DNA from: Sphingomonas sp. HDW15A
GTDB taxonomy: Bacteria; Pseudomonadota; Alphaproteobacteria; Sphingomonadales; Sphingomonadaceae
NCBI RefSeq assembly: GCF_011301715.1
Contig: NZ_CP049870.1
Coordinates: 868,001 to 932,000, forward strand
Direction of reading: 5' to 3'
Length of the DNA stretch: 64,000 nucleotides
The position numbers and the translations under genes were made by a program. Shown piece after piece: positions 18,293 through 28,304 of the stretch. Positions within the stretch are counted from its first letter, which is position 1. Each line of letters starts with the position of its first letter. Under the pieces are notes generated by a model, which was not told the DNA's origin, searched no databases, and worked only from the letters and a program-made list of their open reading frames with translations.

Positions 18293-18679
18293 TTAGCCGC
18301 GTTCGCCCGCGTTCTGTGTCTGCGGCTGGTTCACAGCGTTCGCCGTCCAGGTTGACGAGGCGTTGCAGGTGCTCAGCAAGGTTACGGGCTGACCGGCCTG
18401 GAAGGCCTGCGTGTACGGCCAGCACTCGGTGGCAGCACCGGTGTTGAGGCAAAGCCGCTGCGCTGTGGACGTCCAGGATGCATTCACGACGTTGCCGTTC
18501 GGCGAAACGATGCGTGCCGCACCGCCCTGATCGAAGTAGATCGTGTTGGTGACACCGTTAGTGGTTACCTGGACCGACTGACCGACGATCTCAGCGCCGG
18601 GAGGGAGAGGCTGCGCGAACGCGGTGGCAGACGTCCCCACAAGCGCCGCAGCGAACAAAACTCGGTTCATATAACGCAT
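18293..18679 (-). CDS. Small secreted protein of unknown function
   Basis: This 128-residue protein has a clear signal peptide (MNRVLFAAALVGTSATAFAQ), so it is periplasmic or secreted. The mature part contains three Cys residues and patches rich in Asn, Thr and Gly (QSVQVTTNGVTNTIYFDQGG, then IVSPNGNVVNASWTS), consistent with a small beta-rich fold. The end is Asn/Gln-rich. I recognise no named family. The start could be either Met1 or Met4. It faces the Ala-rich protein across a shared bidirectional terminator. In this locus it might be a surface or matrix protein, but that is inference. Confidence 0.72.
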   Translation of the reverse strand: MRYMNRVLFAAALVGTSATAFAQPLPPGAEIVGQSVQVTTNGVTNTIYFDQGGAARIVSPNGNVVNASWTSTAQRLCLNTGAATECWPYTQAFQAGQPVTLLSTCNASSTWTANAVNQPQTQNAGERG

Positions 18680-18806
18680 AGTGACCTCCCATTACGGACC
18701 TGACGCCGGCCCACGAAAAGCAAACCCTTTTGGCCCGCCTTAGTTTCATCTTCTTATTGCACAACGTCAACTCAATTGCGGTTTTCTCGCCAAATGGCTT
18801 TTCTGA

Positions 18807-20163
18807 CTATTTCAGGTCTTCGAACGTGAGGTGCCGCGCCTCGCTTTTTACCGGGGCTCTTAGAGTCCGAGGCCTTGTCACCATCACCGCGAGGCACCAT
18901 CCAAAGAGACCTGCCAGAGCCGCGGTGCGAAGAGGGAAGTCCACGACGGAGTGGAGGAGCAACGCGCCGCTCGCAATTGTTGCTGCCCGCGCCAACAACG
19001 ACACCTCCCTGGATATCCAGATTTGAACCGTCTGCCATGTCCACCAGATGAGGAACGCCACCAGTAGAACCGCGCCGGGTATTCCCAATTCGAGGAGCAA
19101 CTCGAGATAATCGTTGTGTGCGTGGTTCACGAAGGTCCAGTCGACGCGCCCGAGGTCTTCAGACAGTGGGTAGACCATCGGAAAACTGCCAAGGCCGGAG
19201 CCTAGTGGCAAAAACTGCCCCGCCAGATGCCAGGTGTTGGCCCACATTTCCTGGCGCGTGGAGATCGACGTCTGTTGTCCGGTGAGAAGTGCGGAATTGG
19301 TGTCCAGGAAGGCGACGACCGCCAGCGCGGATACGACGGCCAAGCCGGCAATTAGCCGTCCAAGGCGCACCCGGCCCGGGGCACAAGGAGAAGAAGTGAG
19401 ACCGCAATGACCGGCACACCAAGCAGGAGAACGGCGAGGGAGCCGTTGGTCACGATGCCCACGCCGAGTGTCACGACGAGAAGGAGAAGGATGATTGCAC
19501 CGAACGCCCGCTCGTTCTTGTGTGTGAGCGATTGCGCCGTGCTTGCTCCCACGGCCGCAACGAATGGGATAGCGACGAGCAGGAGCGCCCCCATGTGATT
19601 GCTGTTTGCGAAGAAGCCGGTTGACGCTCCGAAATTACTGACCGGGTAGAAGTACAGGCCTTCGTTCCCTGCCTTCTGAAGCACGCCGATCAATACGGCA
19701 GCCACGGTCACAGCGAACAGGACTGCCAGCATCGCAGCCGGACGCACTCCCGACGAACGTCTAATCAAGGCGTAAAGTGCAGCCGCAGGAAGGAGTGCAA
19801 GCAAGGCAGAAATGGTGCCGTTCGGTGAGAGAGAGACCGGAAGCCATGGCAAAGGCACGTCCGCCAAGCGAAACCCCTCAACCACGACATCGCGGCCCGG
19901 CAGGCTCGTCCAGATAGCGGGGGGAAGCGGAACGAGCTGCAGGACACTTACGAGGATACCAAGGCCGAAAATCCACTCGATAGACCTGCTGCCCGCCGAG
20001 GGGCAGTCTGCGCAGGTCTCGAAAGAACTGTCGCCAGGATCGCAATGCCCATTATCTGAAGAACGAGGTTCGACCACAGTCCCTGGCCGCTGCCTCCCAG
20101 CAAGAGGCAAAGCGCAAGAAAGATCGATGCGGCCCACGCCGAAAGGGTCAGTCCCCGAGCCAC
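18807..20163 (-). CDS. O-antigen ligase/polymerase-like membrane protein (two apparent frameshifts)
   Basis: Three consecutive minus-strand frames read as one protein. It begins MARGLTLSAWAASIFLALCL at 20163, continues with SIEWIFGLGILVSVLQLVPL and the Wzy_C-like region, and ends with VNHAHNDYLELLLELGIPGA and further helices. Restoring one base in the GGGG at 20000-20003 and one near 19373 (CCCGGCCCGGGG on the + strand) joins them into 452 residues with 10-12 membrane segments. The NHAHNDYLELLLELG motif is typical of O-antigen ligase/polymerases. It probably polymerises or transfers the polysaccharide at the periplasmic face. Its ATG overlaps the upstream gene by 16 bases. Confidence 0.8.
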
Positions 20164-21329
20164 GAGATTCCGACCTTTCTAATAACGACCGAAGTAGTGG
20201 AGGGCACGTCAGCGGGTTTTCCGGCAAGCATTAGCCATTGGCCTTTACAGTTTTGCGGAACGCGGAAGTCACCGCCCGCGCCTAAAGATACCTCAGCTAT
20301 GGCCTCTCCCTCGTTGCACTTTAGGCGCCAGACGAGGTCATTCGCCTTCGCCCCGCCTTCCACCGAACTGCGAAGTCTGTACCGCCCGGGTGGCAGCAGG
20401 ATAAGCTGGCGGGCAAATTCTGCGGGCTCGCGAGCGTAGTAGATGACGGCTAGGCCGCCTTCTTTTCGATATTCGACCAAGCCTGCTGCCCCAGGGGTGA
20501 GCTGCCAGTTGAATGGCGGCGGGGCATTCCAATCCACAAAGGTCGAGTTTGTGACTGCGCCGCCGTCTTCCGTCGAGCGGGCAAACCGACGCCACAGCTC
20601 CTGCGCTTTCTGCAACTCGCCGGCCCGCACATAACCGTCAACCAGGCCCGCTTCCCATGGCCGCTCGCTTGCTCGCTTCGGCGCGAGTGACACCACGATC
20701 TGCGCGTATTTTGGATCCGCGGCGAGAAGCGTCAAAACCTGGCTCTGCAGAGCAGAGTCTCTATCCAATACCGACTTCAGCTTGGCCACGGCCCCGGGGC
20801 TTTTTGCGTATTCTGCGAGGGCTGGGGCGATGGGGGCCGCCGACTTTGGACTTATGCGCGCGAGGGAGAGCATCTCTTCGAGGCCCTCTTCTACTTTTCC
20901 GGCTCTGAGGAGGCTGTCGGCAAGGAGTAACCGCGGCGCGGCGTCCCTTGGGCTGCGCCGGCGAGCGGCGGTGTACAGGGCCTCGGCCTTGATTCTCTCG
21001 TCGCTCATTTGCGCCTGCGCTCCGGCGAAAGTCAGCGCAGCCGAAGAGAGTGGCTCTCTAACGAGAAGGCGCTCCGCCGTTGACCGGCCCTCGTCTGAAA
21101 CGACGCCTCCGCTCTTCGCGAGCTGCGCGGCTTCGAACTCCAATTTTGCCTTTAGAAGGCTAGGATGATCAGACCAGAGGTCCGCAGCCTTCGACAGCGG
21201 ATGGCGAGCGGGAGCCCGAACGGATTGGTCTCGAAGAGACAGCAGGGCCAGGAAAGCTCCCGCTAGCAAAAGCGGCGTTACGCGGAGGATATTGATCCTC
21301 GAACTCGAAGGTTTCGAACGCTCGACCAT
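20148..21329 (-). CDS. Membrane-anchored TPR-like protein of the polymerase operon
   Basis: This 393-residue protein has one N-terminal membrane helix (ILRVTPLLLAGAFLALLSL) and then a periplasmic helical-repeat region (residues 45-250, repeated A/L-rich helix pairs such as AEALYTAARRRSPRDAAPRLLLADSLLRAG). The last 130 residues are beta-rich, starting FVDWNAPPPFNWQL and containing LPPGRYRLRSSVEGG and RLKCNEG, which resembles a carbohydrate-binding module. Similar two-part proteins accompany O-antigen polymerases in exopolysaccharide loci. Its 3' end overlaps the polymerase start by 16 bases. A role in binding or presenting glycan to the polymerase is inference. Confidence 0.72.
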   Translation of the reverse strand: MVERSKPSSSRINILRVTPLLLAGAFLALLSLRDQSVRAPARHPLSKAADLWSDHPSLLKAKLEFEAAQLAKSGGVVSDEGRSTAERLLVREPLSSAALTFAGAQAQMSDERIKAEALYTAARRRSPRDAAPRLLLADSLLRAGKVEEGLEEMLSLARISPKSAAPIAPALAEYAKSPGAVAKLKSVLDRDSALQSQVLTLLAADPKYAQIVVSLAPKRASERPWEAGLVDGYVRAGELQKAQELWRRFARSTEDGGAVTNSTFVDWNAPPPFNWQLTPGAAGLVEYRKEGGLAVIYYAREPAEFARQLILLPPGRYRLRSSVEGGAKANDLVWRLKCNEGEAIAEVSLGAGGDFRVPQNCKGQWLMLAGKPADVPSTTSVVIRKVGISWLGD

Positions 21330-21405
21330 TCAGCCCTTCATATCGGGATCGATCGAGAGCGCAACGAGCCTGGCCCAAAGTGGCGATTCGTCCCCCAACC
21401 GAAAG

Positions 21406-21765
21406 TCACAGGGGCTCCTGCTTGCGCTCGATCTCTACGCGACTCCATGCGAGCACTATGAGCAGCGCGACCGTCGGGAAAGCCAGCGTGGCCCAGAGAT
21501 CGAACGCTGCCTCGGCGAATTGCTGCGTTATGTCGGGCCAACGCTCTGTCGCAATGTCGACGACTTCGTTCCAAATCGCGATCGCGAAAACAGCGAGCCA
21601 TGCGTAAATCCAGTTCCTGCGCGAGATCAGGAAACCCACGACTAGGAACAGCGAGATTCCCACGACAACATGTATCGCCGCGTTATCTAAGGCCAGGCCT
21701 TGCTCGATAATGTCCTTTTCATGTCGCCAGGAGGTGGCCGCAAGCCAGAAGGCGTTCTCAAGCAT
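21406..21765 (-). CDS. Small integral membrane protein, unknown
   Basis: The 119-residue protein has three predicted membrane helices (AAIHVVVGISLFLVVGFLI, IYAWLAVFAIAIWNEVVDIA and LWATLAFPTVALLIVLAW). An Asn-Glu-Val-Val-Asp segment lies inside the second helix, and a basic tail (EIERKQEPL) should face the cytoplasm. The pattern recalls VanZ-like or DUF-type membrane proteins, but I cannot place it firmly. It is 76 bases upstream of the TPR-like gene on the same strand and could be the first gene of the polymerase operon. Confidence 0.65.
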   Translation of the reverse strand: MLENAFWLAATSWRHEKDIIEQGLALDNAAIHVVVGISLFLVVGFLISRRNWIYAWLAVFAIAIWNEVVDIATERWPDITQQFAEAAFDLWATLAFPTVALLIVLAWSRVEIERKQEPL

Positions 21766-21953
21766 GGAATTAGACTTGGCCAGGCCGGACCGAGATTCAA
21801 GGCTCCTTCCGAACTTGCTCAGCGACCAGCAGACTGATGGTCAGCAAATGATCGGCTGTTCATCATCGGAAACCATGTTGCCGGTGGAGTACAGAAGCAT
21901 TGCTGCGTTTTTGGGTCTTGGAATCTGGCGCACCCATGAAACCGTTCGGCCTG

Positions 21954-21968
21954 TTAATCTTTCCTTAA
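21954..21968. promoter_or_regulatory. CtrA-type binding box (perfect TTAA-N7-TTAA)
   Basis: TTAA at 21954-21957 and TTAA at 21965-21968 are separated by exactly seven bases. This is the consensus for the alphaproteobacterial cell-cycle regulator CtrA. The site lies in an AT-rich stretch 78 bases before the LytTR regulator ATG at 22046 and 189 bases before the membrane protein gene on the other strand. A ChpT phosphotransferase, which feeds CtrA, is encoded in this window. Binding itself is inferred. Confidence 0.55.
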
Positions 21969-22045
21969 ATTGAGACTAATGTATTTTAACTAAGCAGCTC
22001 TGTATATGTCGGTAATTGCGAGGGTAAGCGGGAGGCCCTTCGAGC

Positions 22046-22786
22046 ATGCCCGTTCGAGCATTAGAGCCAAACGACCTGCGCGTGCTGCTTTGCTTCACGT
22101 TCGATCACCGCGCGACACCGGACGACGTGGCATCGTTCAAAGAGAAACTCATCACCTCCGAGACCGTCCTGCATTCTGTCGAGGTCGCTGGGTCCTTCGA
22201 CTTTATCTGCGAAGAGCGGTTTCCCAACCTCCGCTCGTATCATCGCCGGCATGCCGATCTGGCAAGCGACATTGCCCGTCTGACCGAACGGTTCGAAGCC
22301 TGCTTCGTCTGCAAGCGATTCATCCGCGAAGAAACACCCCAATTGGATGCTCTCTGGGTGTCCTGCCACGACGGCAAGCGGCGGATACCCGTCGAACAGA
22401 TCCAGGCAATCCACGCGGAGGGAGATTACGTCCGACTGGACGTTGGCCGCGAAGAACTGCTCCACGACGCGACGATGAACGCGCTCGAAGCCACCCTGAA
22501 TAGCAGTGAATTTGCGCGGCTCCATCGCTCGATGATCGTCCGGCTGGACCGGATTGCCTGCCTCATACACCAGGACCACGGCTGGGCGGTGAGGCTGGTG
22601 GATGGAACGGAGCAGCGCATTGCCAAATCGAGGCTGGCGCGCGTCATGAAGGTTATCCGGGAAAGTTCGGCGATGGAGGAGGTCGGTTCGTCGACTAATG
22701 AGACTGATCGTCGACTGCACGAATATGCTGAACGAGAAGTCGTTGAACGAAAGCAAAGTGAAGAGGAAAAAACCCCTTCTGGCTAA
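22046..22786 (+). CDS. LytTR-family DNA-binding regulator with a RAM-like N-terminal domain
   Basis: The 246-residue protein ends in a LytTR domain at about residues 105-210 (IPVEQIQAIHAEGDYVRLDV, FARLHRSMIVRLDRIACL, and the closing KSRLARVMKVIR). The first 95 residues do not look like a receiver: they read LLCFTFDHRATPDDVASF, then VEVAGSFDFICEERFPNLRS, resembling the ligand-binding RAM fold of Lrp/AsnC proteins. The charged tail of about 35 residues is low-complexity. It probably binds a promoter in response to a small ligand rather than phosphorylation (inference). A perfect CtrA box lies upstream. Its position after the polysaccharide locus suggests it regulates that locus. Confidence 0.8.
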   Translation: MPVRALEPNDLRVLLCFTFDHRATPDDVASFKEKLITSETVLHSVEVAGSFDFICEERFPNLRSYHRRHADLASDIARLTERFEACFVCKRFIREETPQLDALWVSCHDGKRRIPVEQIQAIHAEGDYVRLDVGREELLHDATMNALEATLNSSEFARLHRSMIVRLDRIACLIHQDHGWAVRLVDGTEQRIAKSRLARVMKVIRESSAMEEVGSSTNETDRRLHEYAEREVVERKQSEEEKTPSG

Positions 22787-22812
22787 TATCGCCAGTAGGA
22801 GGGTAGGTAACG

Positions 22813-23211
22813 ATGTCCACTTCTCATGTGCTTAGCTTCATCGCTGCTTGTGCGATAACGGCGGGGGGTTTCGCTATAGCGAGTCCAGCCTTCAGCCAAG
22901 GCCGCGAAGTGATCGTGAGAGCGGCGCCGAAGGATGATGTTCCACGGCGGTACGTGACGTACTCGGACTTGAACCTTGTCCATCCGGCGGGCCTCAAGAC
23001 ACTCAACCGCCGAGTGAACTCGGCCGTCCGGGATGTTTGCCGGGAGTCCGTCGGCCCGAACGGCGACTTCTATATTGAAATGGGTTGCCGCTCGCTCGCG
23101 TGGACCGGAGCGCGGCCGCAGATTGATCGAGCCGTAGAGCGCGCACGCCAGATCGCGGCGAATGGGTACTCAACGATCGCGCCCGTTCGTATCAGCCTCT
23201 CTGTTCAGTGA
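22813..23211 (+). CDS. UrcA family secreted protein
   Basis: This 132-residue protein has a signal peptide (MSTSHVLSFIAACAITAGGFAIASPAFSQ region) and a UrcA domain. The domain has RRYVTYSDLNL, then GLKTLNRRVNSAVRDVC and a second Cys in MGCRSLAW, as in family members. A strong Shine-Dalgarno (GGAGGG at 22798-22803) precedes ATG 22813. UrcA proteins are small periplasmic proteins common in Sphingomonadales and Caulobacterales, with no firm function. It follows the LytTR gene by 26 bases and may share its transcript. Confidence 0.88.
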   Translation: MSTSHVLSFIAACAITAGGFAIASPAFSQGREVIVRAAPKDDVPRRYVTYSDLNLVHPAGLKTLNRRVNSAVRDVCRESVGPNGDFYIEMGCRSLAWTGARPQIDRAVERARQIAANGYSTIAPVRISLSVQ

Positions 23212-23571
23212 GTAGTGTTCCTGGGGACCGGCGATGCCTATGCAGCGCCGGTCCTCGCGCACCCAGCCGACCCCACAACATATTCCGTAGTTGGTAGGGT
23301 TTTCAGGTGTCGGCCGGACCTTCTCCGTCGAAGATCCAATTAGAAAAGGAAATGAGCCATTCTCTAGGCTCCTCTATCGCACAACAAGGCCCGGTAATTG
23401 GAAGTATCTTCGACTTCGGAGCCCTTTGGCAGGCAAGTTCGAATTTGCGCTTCGAGTAGGCAGTCATTGACGTCTTATTATTCAAATCAGGATCAGACTG
23501 CCATATGGTAAAAGTAATCGAAATTAGCTTTGTCCAAAATATTTCAATTCACTTGGATCCATCTACTCAAT
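23212..23571. other. Non-coding, relatively AT-rich gap
   Basis: This 360-base stretch between the urcA-like and PilZ-like genes has lower GC than its surroundings. A 60-codon minus-strand frame around 23303-23485 has no Shine-Dalgarno and no recognisable motif, so I do not call it. I see no clear promoter, hairpin or repeat. Confidence 0.5.
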
Positions 23572-23844
23572 ATGGTGGATTGTACTCAAACATTAGCGAG
23601 CGATGGAACCCAAGCAATGGACACGGTCGATCTGTCGATCCTTGTCCATTTTCCTGAGCGCAAGGTTTACGGAACCCTGAAGCGATTGTGGTTCGACGGG
23701 TGCGAGTTCACAACCAACCACAACATAGAGGGCGAGACTTCTGCGGAATTAGAAATCCATGGTCTGGGCCGTATCCGCGGAAATATTGCCAGGGTGGAAG
23801 AGAGCCGAGTTATATTCCATTTTTCCAGCGAGTGTCCGGTCTGA
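23572..23844 (+). CDS. PilZ-like domain protein
   Basis: The 90-residue product contains the beta-rich pattern of a PilZ fold: VDLSILVHFPERKVYGTLKRL, then WFDGCEF, GETSAELEIHGLGRIRGNIARV and a closing VIFHFS. The usual c-di-GMP arginines (RxxxR) are not evident at the N-terminus, so ligand binding is uncertain. ATG 23572 is my choice; ATG 23614 (MDTVDLS) and a TTG at 23530 are alternatives, none with a convincing Shine-Dalgarno. Codon use is poorer in GC3 than in neighbouring genes. PilZ proteins often regulate exopolysaccharide output or motility. Confidence 0.6.
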   Translation: MVDCTQTLASDGTQAMDTVDLSILVHFPERKVYGTLKRLWFDGCEFTTNHNIEGETSAELEIHGLGRIRGNIARVEESRVIFHFSSECPV

Positions 23845-24009
23845 TAAGCTGAAACTGCCGGACGACCAGGGGACGTGCCGAAACCCGCCAGGCCGCGTGG
23901 TAAGTAAGTTGCGCCCACGTCCAAATCGTCTCGTGAGATATCAGTCTGACGTTCATCATCTCTCGCGGACGCGTTTGATTGTCACGGCAACGAGGCTAAG
24001 GGCCGGGCA

Positions 24010-24996
24010 ATGATCACGGATCGGCCTACCATTCTCGTCTCAGGCGGCGCCGGCTACGTCGGCGCGCACGCCTGCAAGGCGCTAAGCAAGGCGGGCTGGC
24101 TGCCAGTCACTTTCGACAATCTCCTCAATGGCCATGAAGAGGCGGTGAAATGGGGACCGCTCGAGCGTGGCGATATCCTCGACAGGGCTCGGCTCGACGA
24201 AGCAATCAAGGCGCACCAGCCGGTTGCTGCAATGCATTTCGCCGCGCTGACCTCGGTTTCGGAATCCGTCTCCGATCCAGAACGCTATCGAAGGAACAAC
24301 GTGGAAGGCTCGCGCACATTGCTTGGCGCGCTTCTCGACAACGGTGTCAATCACATCGTCTTTTCGAGCACGGCCGCAGTCTACGGGACACCGGAATTGG
24401 TGCCGATTGAGGAAGACGCCGCGAAGGTGCCGATCAATCCTTATGGCGAAACCAAGCTCGCCGTGGAGCGCTTGCTTGAGGAATTGGCGCGAGAGCGCGG
24501 ATTAACCGCCACGGCGCTACGCTATTTCAATGCGGCAGGCGCAGACCCGGAAGGGGAAATCGGCGAGGACCATGATCCCGAGACCCATTTAATCCCGCTG
24601 GCGCTTTCGGCTGCGTCGGATACTGGGCCCGCGCTCACCTTGTACGGCGACGACTATCCAACTCCGGATGGCACTTGCGTTCGCGATTATATCCACGTCT
24701 CGGACCTGGCCGAGGCGCATGTCGCGGCTTTGCGGTCGGGAGCGGGTTTTCGAGCGTTCAATCTTGGAACGGGCACCGGGGCAAGTGTACGGCAGGTTCT
24801 TGAGACCGTGGAGCGGGTGACGGGCAGCAAGGTCCCGCACTGGCTTGGTCCTCGACGGAAGGGCGATCCGGCCGAGCTTGTTGCCGATCCTTCGCGCGCC
24901 TTCGAGAAACTGGGCTGGAAGCCGGCGCTGAGCGACCTCGAGACCATCGTCGACACGGCATGGCGTTGGTATCAGTCCCGCTCCGCTGAGGCCTGA
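24010..24996 (+). CDS. galE: UDP-glucose 4-epimerase
   Basis: This 328-residue extended short-chain dehydrogenase has the NAD-binding GGAGYVGAH at the N-terminus, the SSTAAVYG serine motif, the catalytic YxxxK in NPYGETKLAVE, and ALRYFNAAGADPEG. GalE interconverts UDP-glucose and UDP-galactose and supplies galactose for polysaccharides. The length is normal. Its 3' end overlaps the repaired 3' end of the convergent histidine kinase by 25 bases. Confidence 0.93.
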   Translation: MITDRPTILVSGGAGYVGAHACKALSKAGWLPVTFDNLLNGHEEAVKWGPLERGDILDRARLDEAIKAHQPVAAMHFAALTSVSESVSDPERYRRNNVEGSRTLLGALLDNGVNHIVFSSTAAVYGTPELVPIEEDAAKVPINPYGETKLAVERLLEELARERGLTATALRYFNAAGADPEGEIGEDHDPETHLIPLALSAASDTGPALTLYGDDYPTPDGTCVRDYIHVSDLAEAHVAALRSGAGFRAFNLGTGTGASVRQVLETVERVTGSKVPHWLGPRRKGDPAELVADPSRAFEKLGWKPALSDLETIVDTAWRWYQSRSAEA

Positions 24997-26032
24997 TCTG
25001 CCGCCGAACTGACCTTCCGATTCGAGGAACTCTCCGCGAGGGTTGCTGCGCTCGGAGCCGGATCGTTCAGCCGAATTGTGCAGCGTAGACCTTCCGGAGC
25101 AAACTCGAGGTGGATCTTGGCGCCGAGATCCCGCGCAACGCCTCGCTGAAGCATCCTCGTTCCAAAGCCGGCAGTCGAGGGCTTGGAAACGAGGGGGCCC
25201 CCGTTTCCGACCACCGGATTTCCATCGTGCCGCTATCCGAGAGGCCCCAACTCAGGCTCACTCGCCCGCCGGCCTCCGACAGCGCGCCATATTTCGCCGC
25301 ATTGGTAGCGAGTTCGTGGAGAGCGAGGCAGACGGTTACGGCGGAAGATGGCTTGAGCTTCCACTCGGGCCCCTTGATCGTGAGCCTATCGGCTGAAGCA
25401 AAAGGGCCCAATGCCTTATGCGCCAGGTCGTGCATGGACGCGTCTTTCCAGTTCTCCTGCGTGAGAAGATCGTGCGCGGCTGCCAGCGCGAGGAGGCGGC
25501 CCTCGTATGCGTCGAGAGCTTCGACCCGGTCCCGTTCGGACGTAAATGACTGATGGGCCAGGCTTTGCACCAGGGACAGGGTGTTCTTCACCCGGTGATT
25601 CAACTCAGCGACGAGTAGCTCACGTACGGAAAGCTGCGACTGAAGAGCTCCGGAAGAATGATCGATTTCACGCTGGTAGAGCGCGACAATGAGTATGAGA
25701 GTGAGCTCAGCGAACGTTGCCAGGATTAGCCCATTCCACTCGGTCTGATCGAGGTCGAATGTGTTAGCCATGCCCGTGATGTAATAGGCTGTCAGCGCCT
25801 GCGCGATTGCCGTGGCGACGATTCCGCTTCTCCAACCCGCAAGCAAGGTTGCCAGGAGGACGCCGATGAAATTCAGCGCGTAGGGTGCCGCGGAACCCGT
25901 AAACGGCAAGATCGCAATCCGTGCGACGACAACCAGCATGGCGACGAGAACGCCAACCAGGAACTCGGTCGCTAGTTCGGGAACGCGTTTTTGCCATCTC
26001 TGCGGAAGTCGCGAACGAAGTATGCGGCGCAT
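24972..26032 (-). CDS. HWE/HisKA_2-type sensor histidine kinase (apparent single-base frameshift)
   Basis: The N-terminal half has several membrane helices (residues 25-120), and the phospho-acceptor region reads ELLVAELNHRVKNTLSLVQS, typical of HisKA_2/HWE kinases. The ATPase N-box follows (LALHELATNAAKYGALS) and EIRWSETG. Beyond this the frame becomes meaningless. The proper ending (GPLVSKPSTAGFGTRMLQRG, then IHLEFAPEGLRCTI) lies in another frame. One extra base in the G5C5 run at 25193-25202 joins them into a 353-residue protein. Such kinases often control general stress or blue-light responses. No receiver gene is adjacent. Confidence 0.83.
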
Positions 26033-26193
26033 AGAGTTTCCCGACGGTGCAGACCGCTGAAGTTAGTGACGGGACCGTGATAAACGCAAGAGCAGTATAC
26101 GCCCGCGTTGACATTAGCCGATATGAAAAAGGCCTCTTATGCTACTGATTCAGAAGGGCCGGTTCGAATTGAAGCGCGTGTCCGAGTGGCTCT

Positions 26194-28304
26194 CTAAGCT
26201 TCTTCGATTGGCATCAACTCCGCCTGCTTGGCACCGTGCGTGGCGGTAAGGCGAAATTCCCGACCGCCTATCCAAAGACGCTCGACGGTAATCCTTTGCC
26301 AGCCCTTCGGAAGAACGATCGGCCCACGGCACCAGGTGCCAGAATCTTCGTCGTCAATGACGATGCGCGTCAAACCGAGAAGCAGTCCTGAAAGCATGCC
26401 GGCGAGGTTGGCGAAGAACGGCCCGGCTGGAACGGCGGAGTCCGGATGGTCCAAGCGGTATTCGAGACACTGGTGGAACCGGGGAGAGTCGTATTTGGCG
26501 TACCCTTCCTCGAACAACTTGAGGGACAGGTCCCGGTCGCCGGCCATGGCTGCCCACACGGGATAAAGCGCCGGCAGCATCGGCGAGCCGATATACTCCT
26601 CCCATCGGGCCAGAAAGAACTCCAAAGTGGCCTCTCGCTCTCGGGGGAAAGAGGAAAATCGTACGGGAAAATTCCCGCGAGTGGTGAGGGCGTCGCGCCT
26701 TTTTCCTCGTTTGCGCGGAAATCATCGTGCGAAGGAATAACCCCGTCACTCCGGCGAGGAAGATAGAGGGACGACCGCGCTGCATTCCACGTGGCGGGGA
26801 CGCGATGACCAAGAAATTGTCCCAGGCGCACCGCACGCCCGAGCACCTCGTGAGCCGCCATTTGTGAAAAGGAGTCATTGTCGGGCGGGTTTGGAACTTC
26901 GGCGGGTCCAGTGGCCGCCCGCAGTTCGGCGCCCCGGTCAGTCCAGGTCACCCGGCTACAAAACCAGTCCGCGACGCCGGCGAGTACGGGCCACGCGACT
27001 TCAGCCGCGAAACGTTGATCGCCGCTCACCTCTGCGTAAAGCGAGAAAGCGCGCGCAACATGAAGCGAAACATGGTCTGCGTGAGCGGCGCCCGATCCCG
27101 CGCCCGGCGTGGCTTCCTGGCCCGAAAGCGGTGCTGCTTCCCAGGGAAACTGTATCCCATCGCGGCCGAAGAGACGGGCGTATGACTTCGCGGCTTCCAT
27201 CCCCCGTCGGCGAAAATCGAGAAGCGACCGCGCGGCATCGGGCTGGAAGAATATGAGGGGAGGGACGCAGAACGCCTCGATGTCCCACATCACGTGGCCG
27301 TAATAATAATGGTAGTTCGGCCAGCTGGCTAAGCCAAAGATCGATGTGGCCGCGGGAGACGCCGTGTGAACTGAGGAGTTGAGATAGAAGAAAGCGGCAT
27401 CCACGAGACGCTGATGCTCGGCTCGGGCGCCCTCGATCACGATACGACTGCGCCACAGGTCTTTCCATTCGGCCTGGTTCAGCTTGCGAAGCTCCTGGAA
27501 ACCGAGGCGGGCTCCCTCCGCAACGCGACGTACCGCCTCCTCGTCAGGCCGCTCGTGTATTACCGATGGCACCAACGCGGCGATTTGTTGAATTCGCACT
27601 TCCGAGTTCGCGGCAGCGTCGACGCAGTAATGGGTATTCAGCGGACCACGCCAATCCCAGTCACCGCCGGACTTGCCTTCTTCGGCGGATTCACATCTCG
27701 AGACACAGGCTATTCCGCAGGTCGAGAGATTGCCCTCGGATATCCAGAGAAGGGAGCCGTCACACACAGGCTCGTCCTCCCCGGGCGTAGCTGTTCTGTG
27801 TCTTGCACCACGTCCACGCACACCCGCAGGGTCGACATGCGCGCGCAGTTTGATGGCGGCAGTTTTTGCACTCCTTATCGTGGTCTCCTGGAGCACCAGC
27901 GCCGGGTGGCTTCGGCTCGCGAGCGTAATTACTTCCACTAGTAGGCGGTTGCCCATGAGCTCGAGCGAGAAGCGTGACGTCAGTTCGCCAGTTGAAAAGT
28001 CATACGCTTGTTCGAGATCATCCACCGCCCAGGGCTGATGCGACAGCCAAGCTTCCCCAACACCGATGTCGAGGGCTAGGGGATACGGAACATACGCCGC
28101 CGCTTCGATCCGGCGCTCCGGATGGACACCGGCAAAGCCATTCACGATGGCGACGCCGGCCAGCAGCGGAACCTCGCGAATTCTCAAGCCTACCAGGCCG
28201 TTGCTCACGTAGGCGGGAAGGTCTCCATCTCTAACGCCGCTCACAGGATCGGGTGAAATCGGGTCTGCAGGCGACTTCGATGGGGCGATCGACTTTCGTT
28301 TCAC
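26194..28304 (-). CDS. Glycoside hydrolase family 65 protein (apparent single-base frameshift)
   Basis: The first frame has GH65 signatures: VMWDIEAFCVPPLIFFQPDA, LLDFRRRGMEAAKSYARLFG and GIQFPWEAAPLSGQE near the catalytic region. It turns to nonsense after LSPESER. The remaining C-terminal part (EFFLARWEEYIGSPMLPALY, then MLSGLLLGLTRI and the beta-sandwich end) is in another frame to 26194. One base added in the CCCCC run (+ strand GGGGG at 26643-26647) restores a 703-residue protein. GH65 enzymes are phosphorylases or hydrolases of alpha-glucosides such as trehalose, kojibiose or glucosylglycerate; the substrate cannot be read. No signal peptide is visible. Confidence 0.82.

Noticed and set aside
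23303..23485. Sixty-codon minus-strand frame before the PilZ-like gene
   Set aside because: Located in an AT-rich non-coding gap, with no Shine-Dalgarno or motif support.
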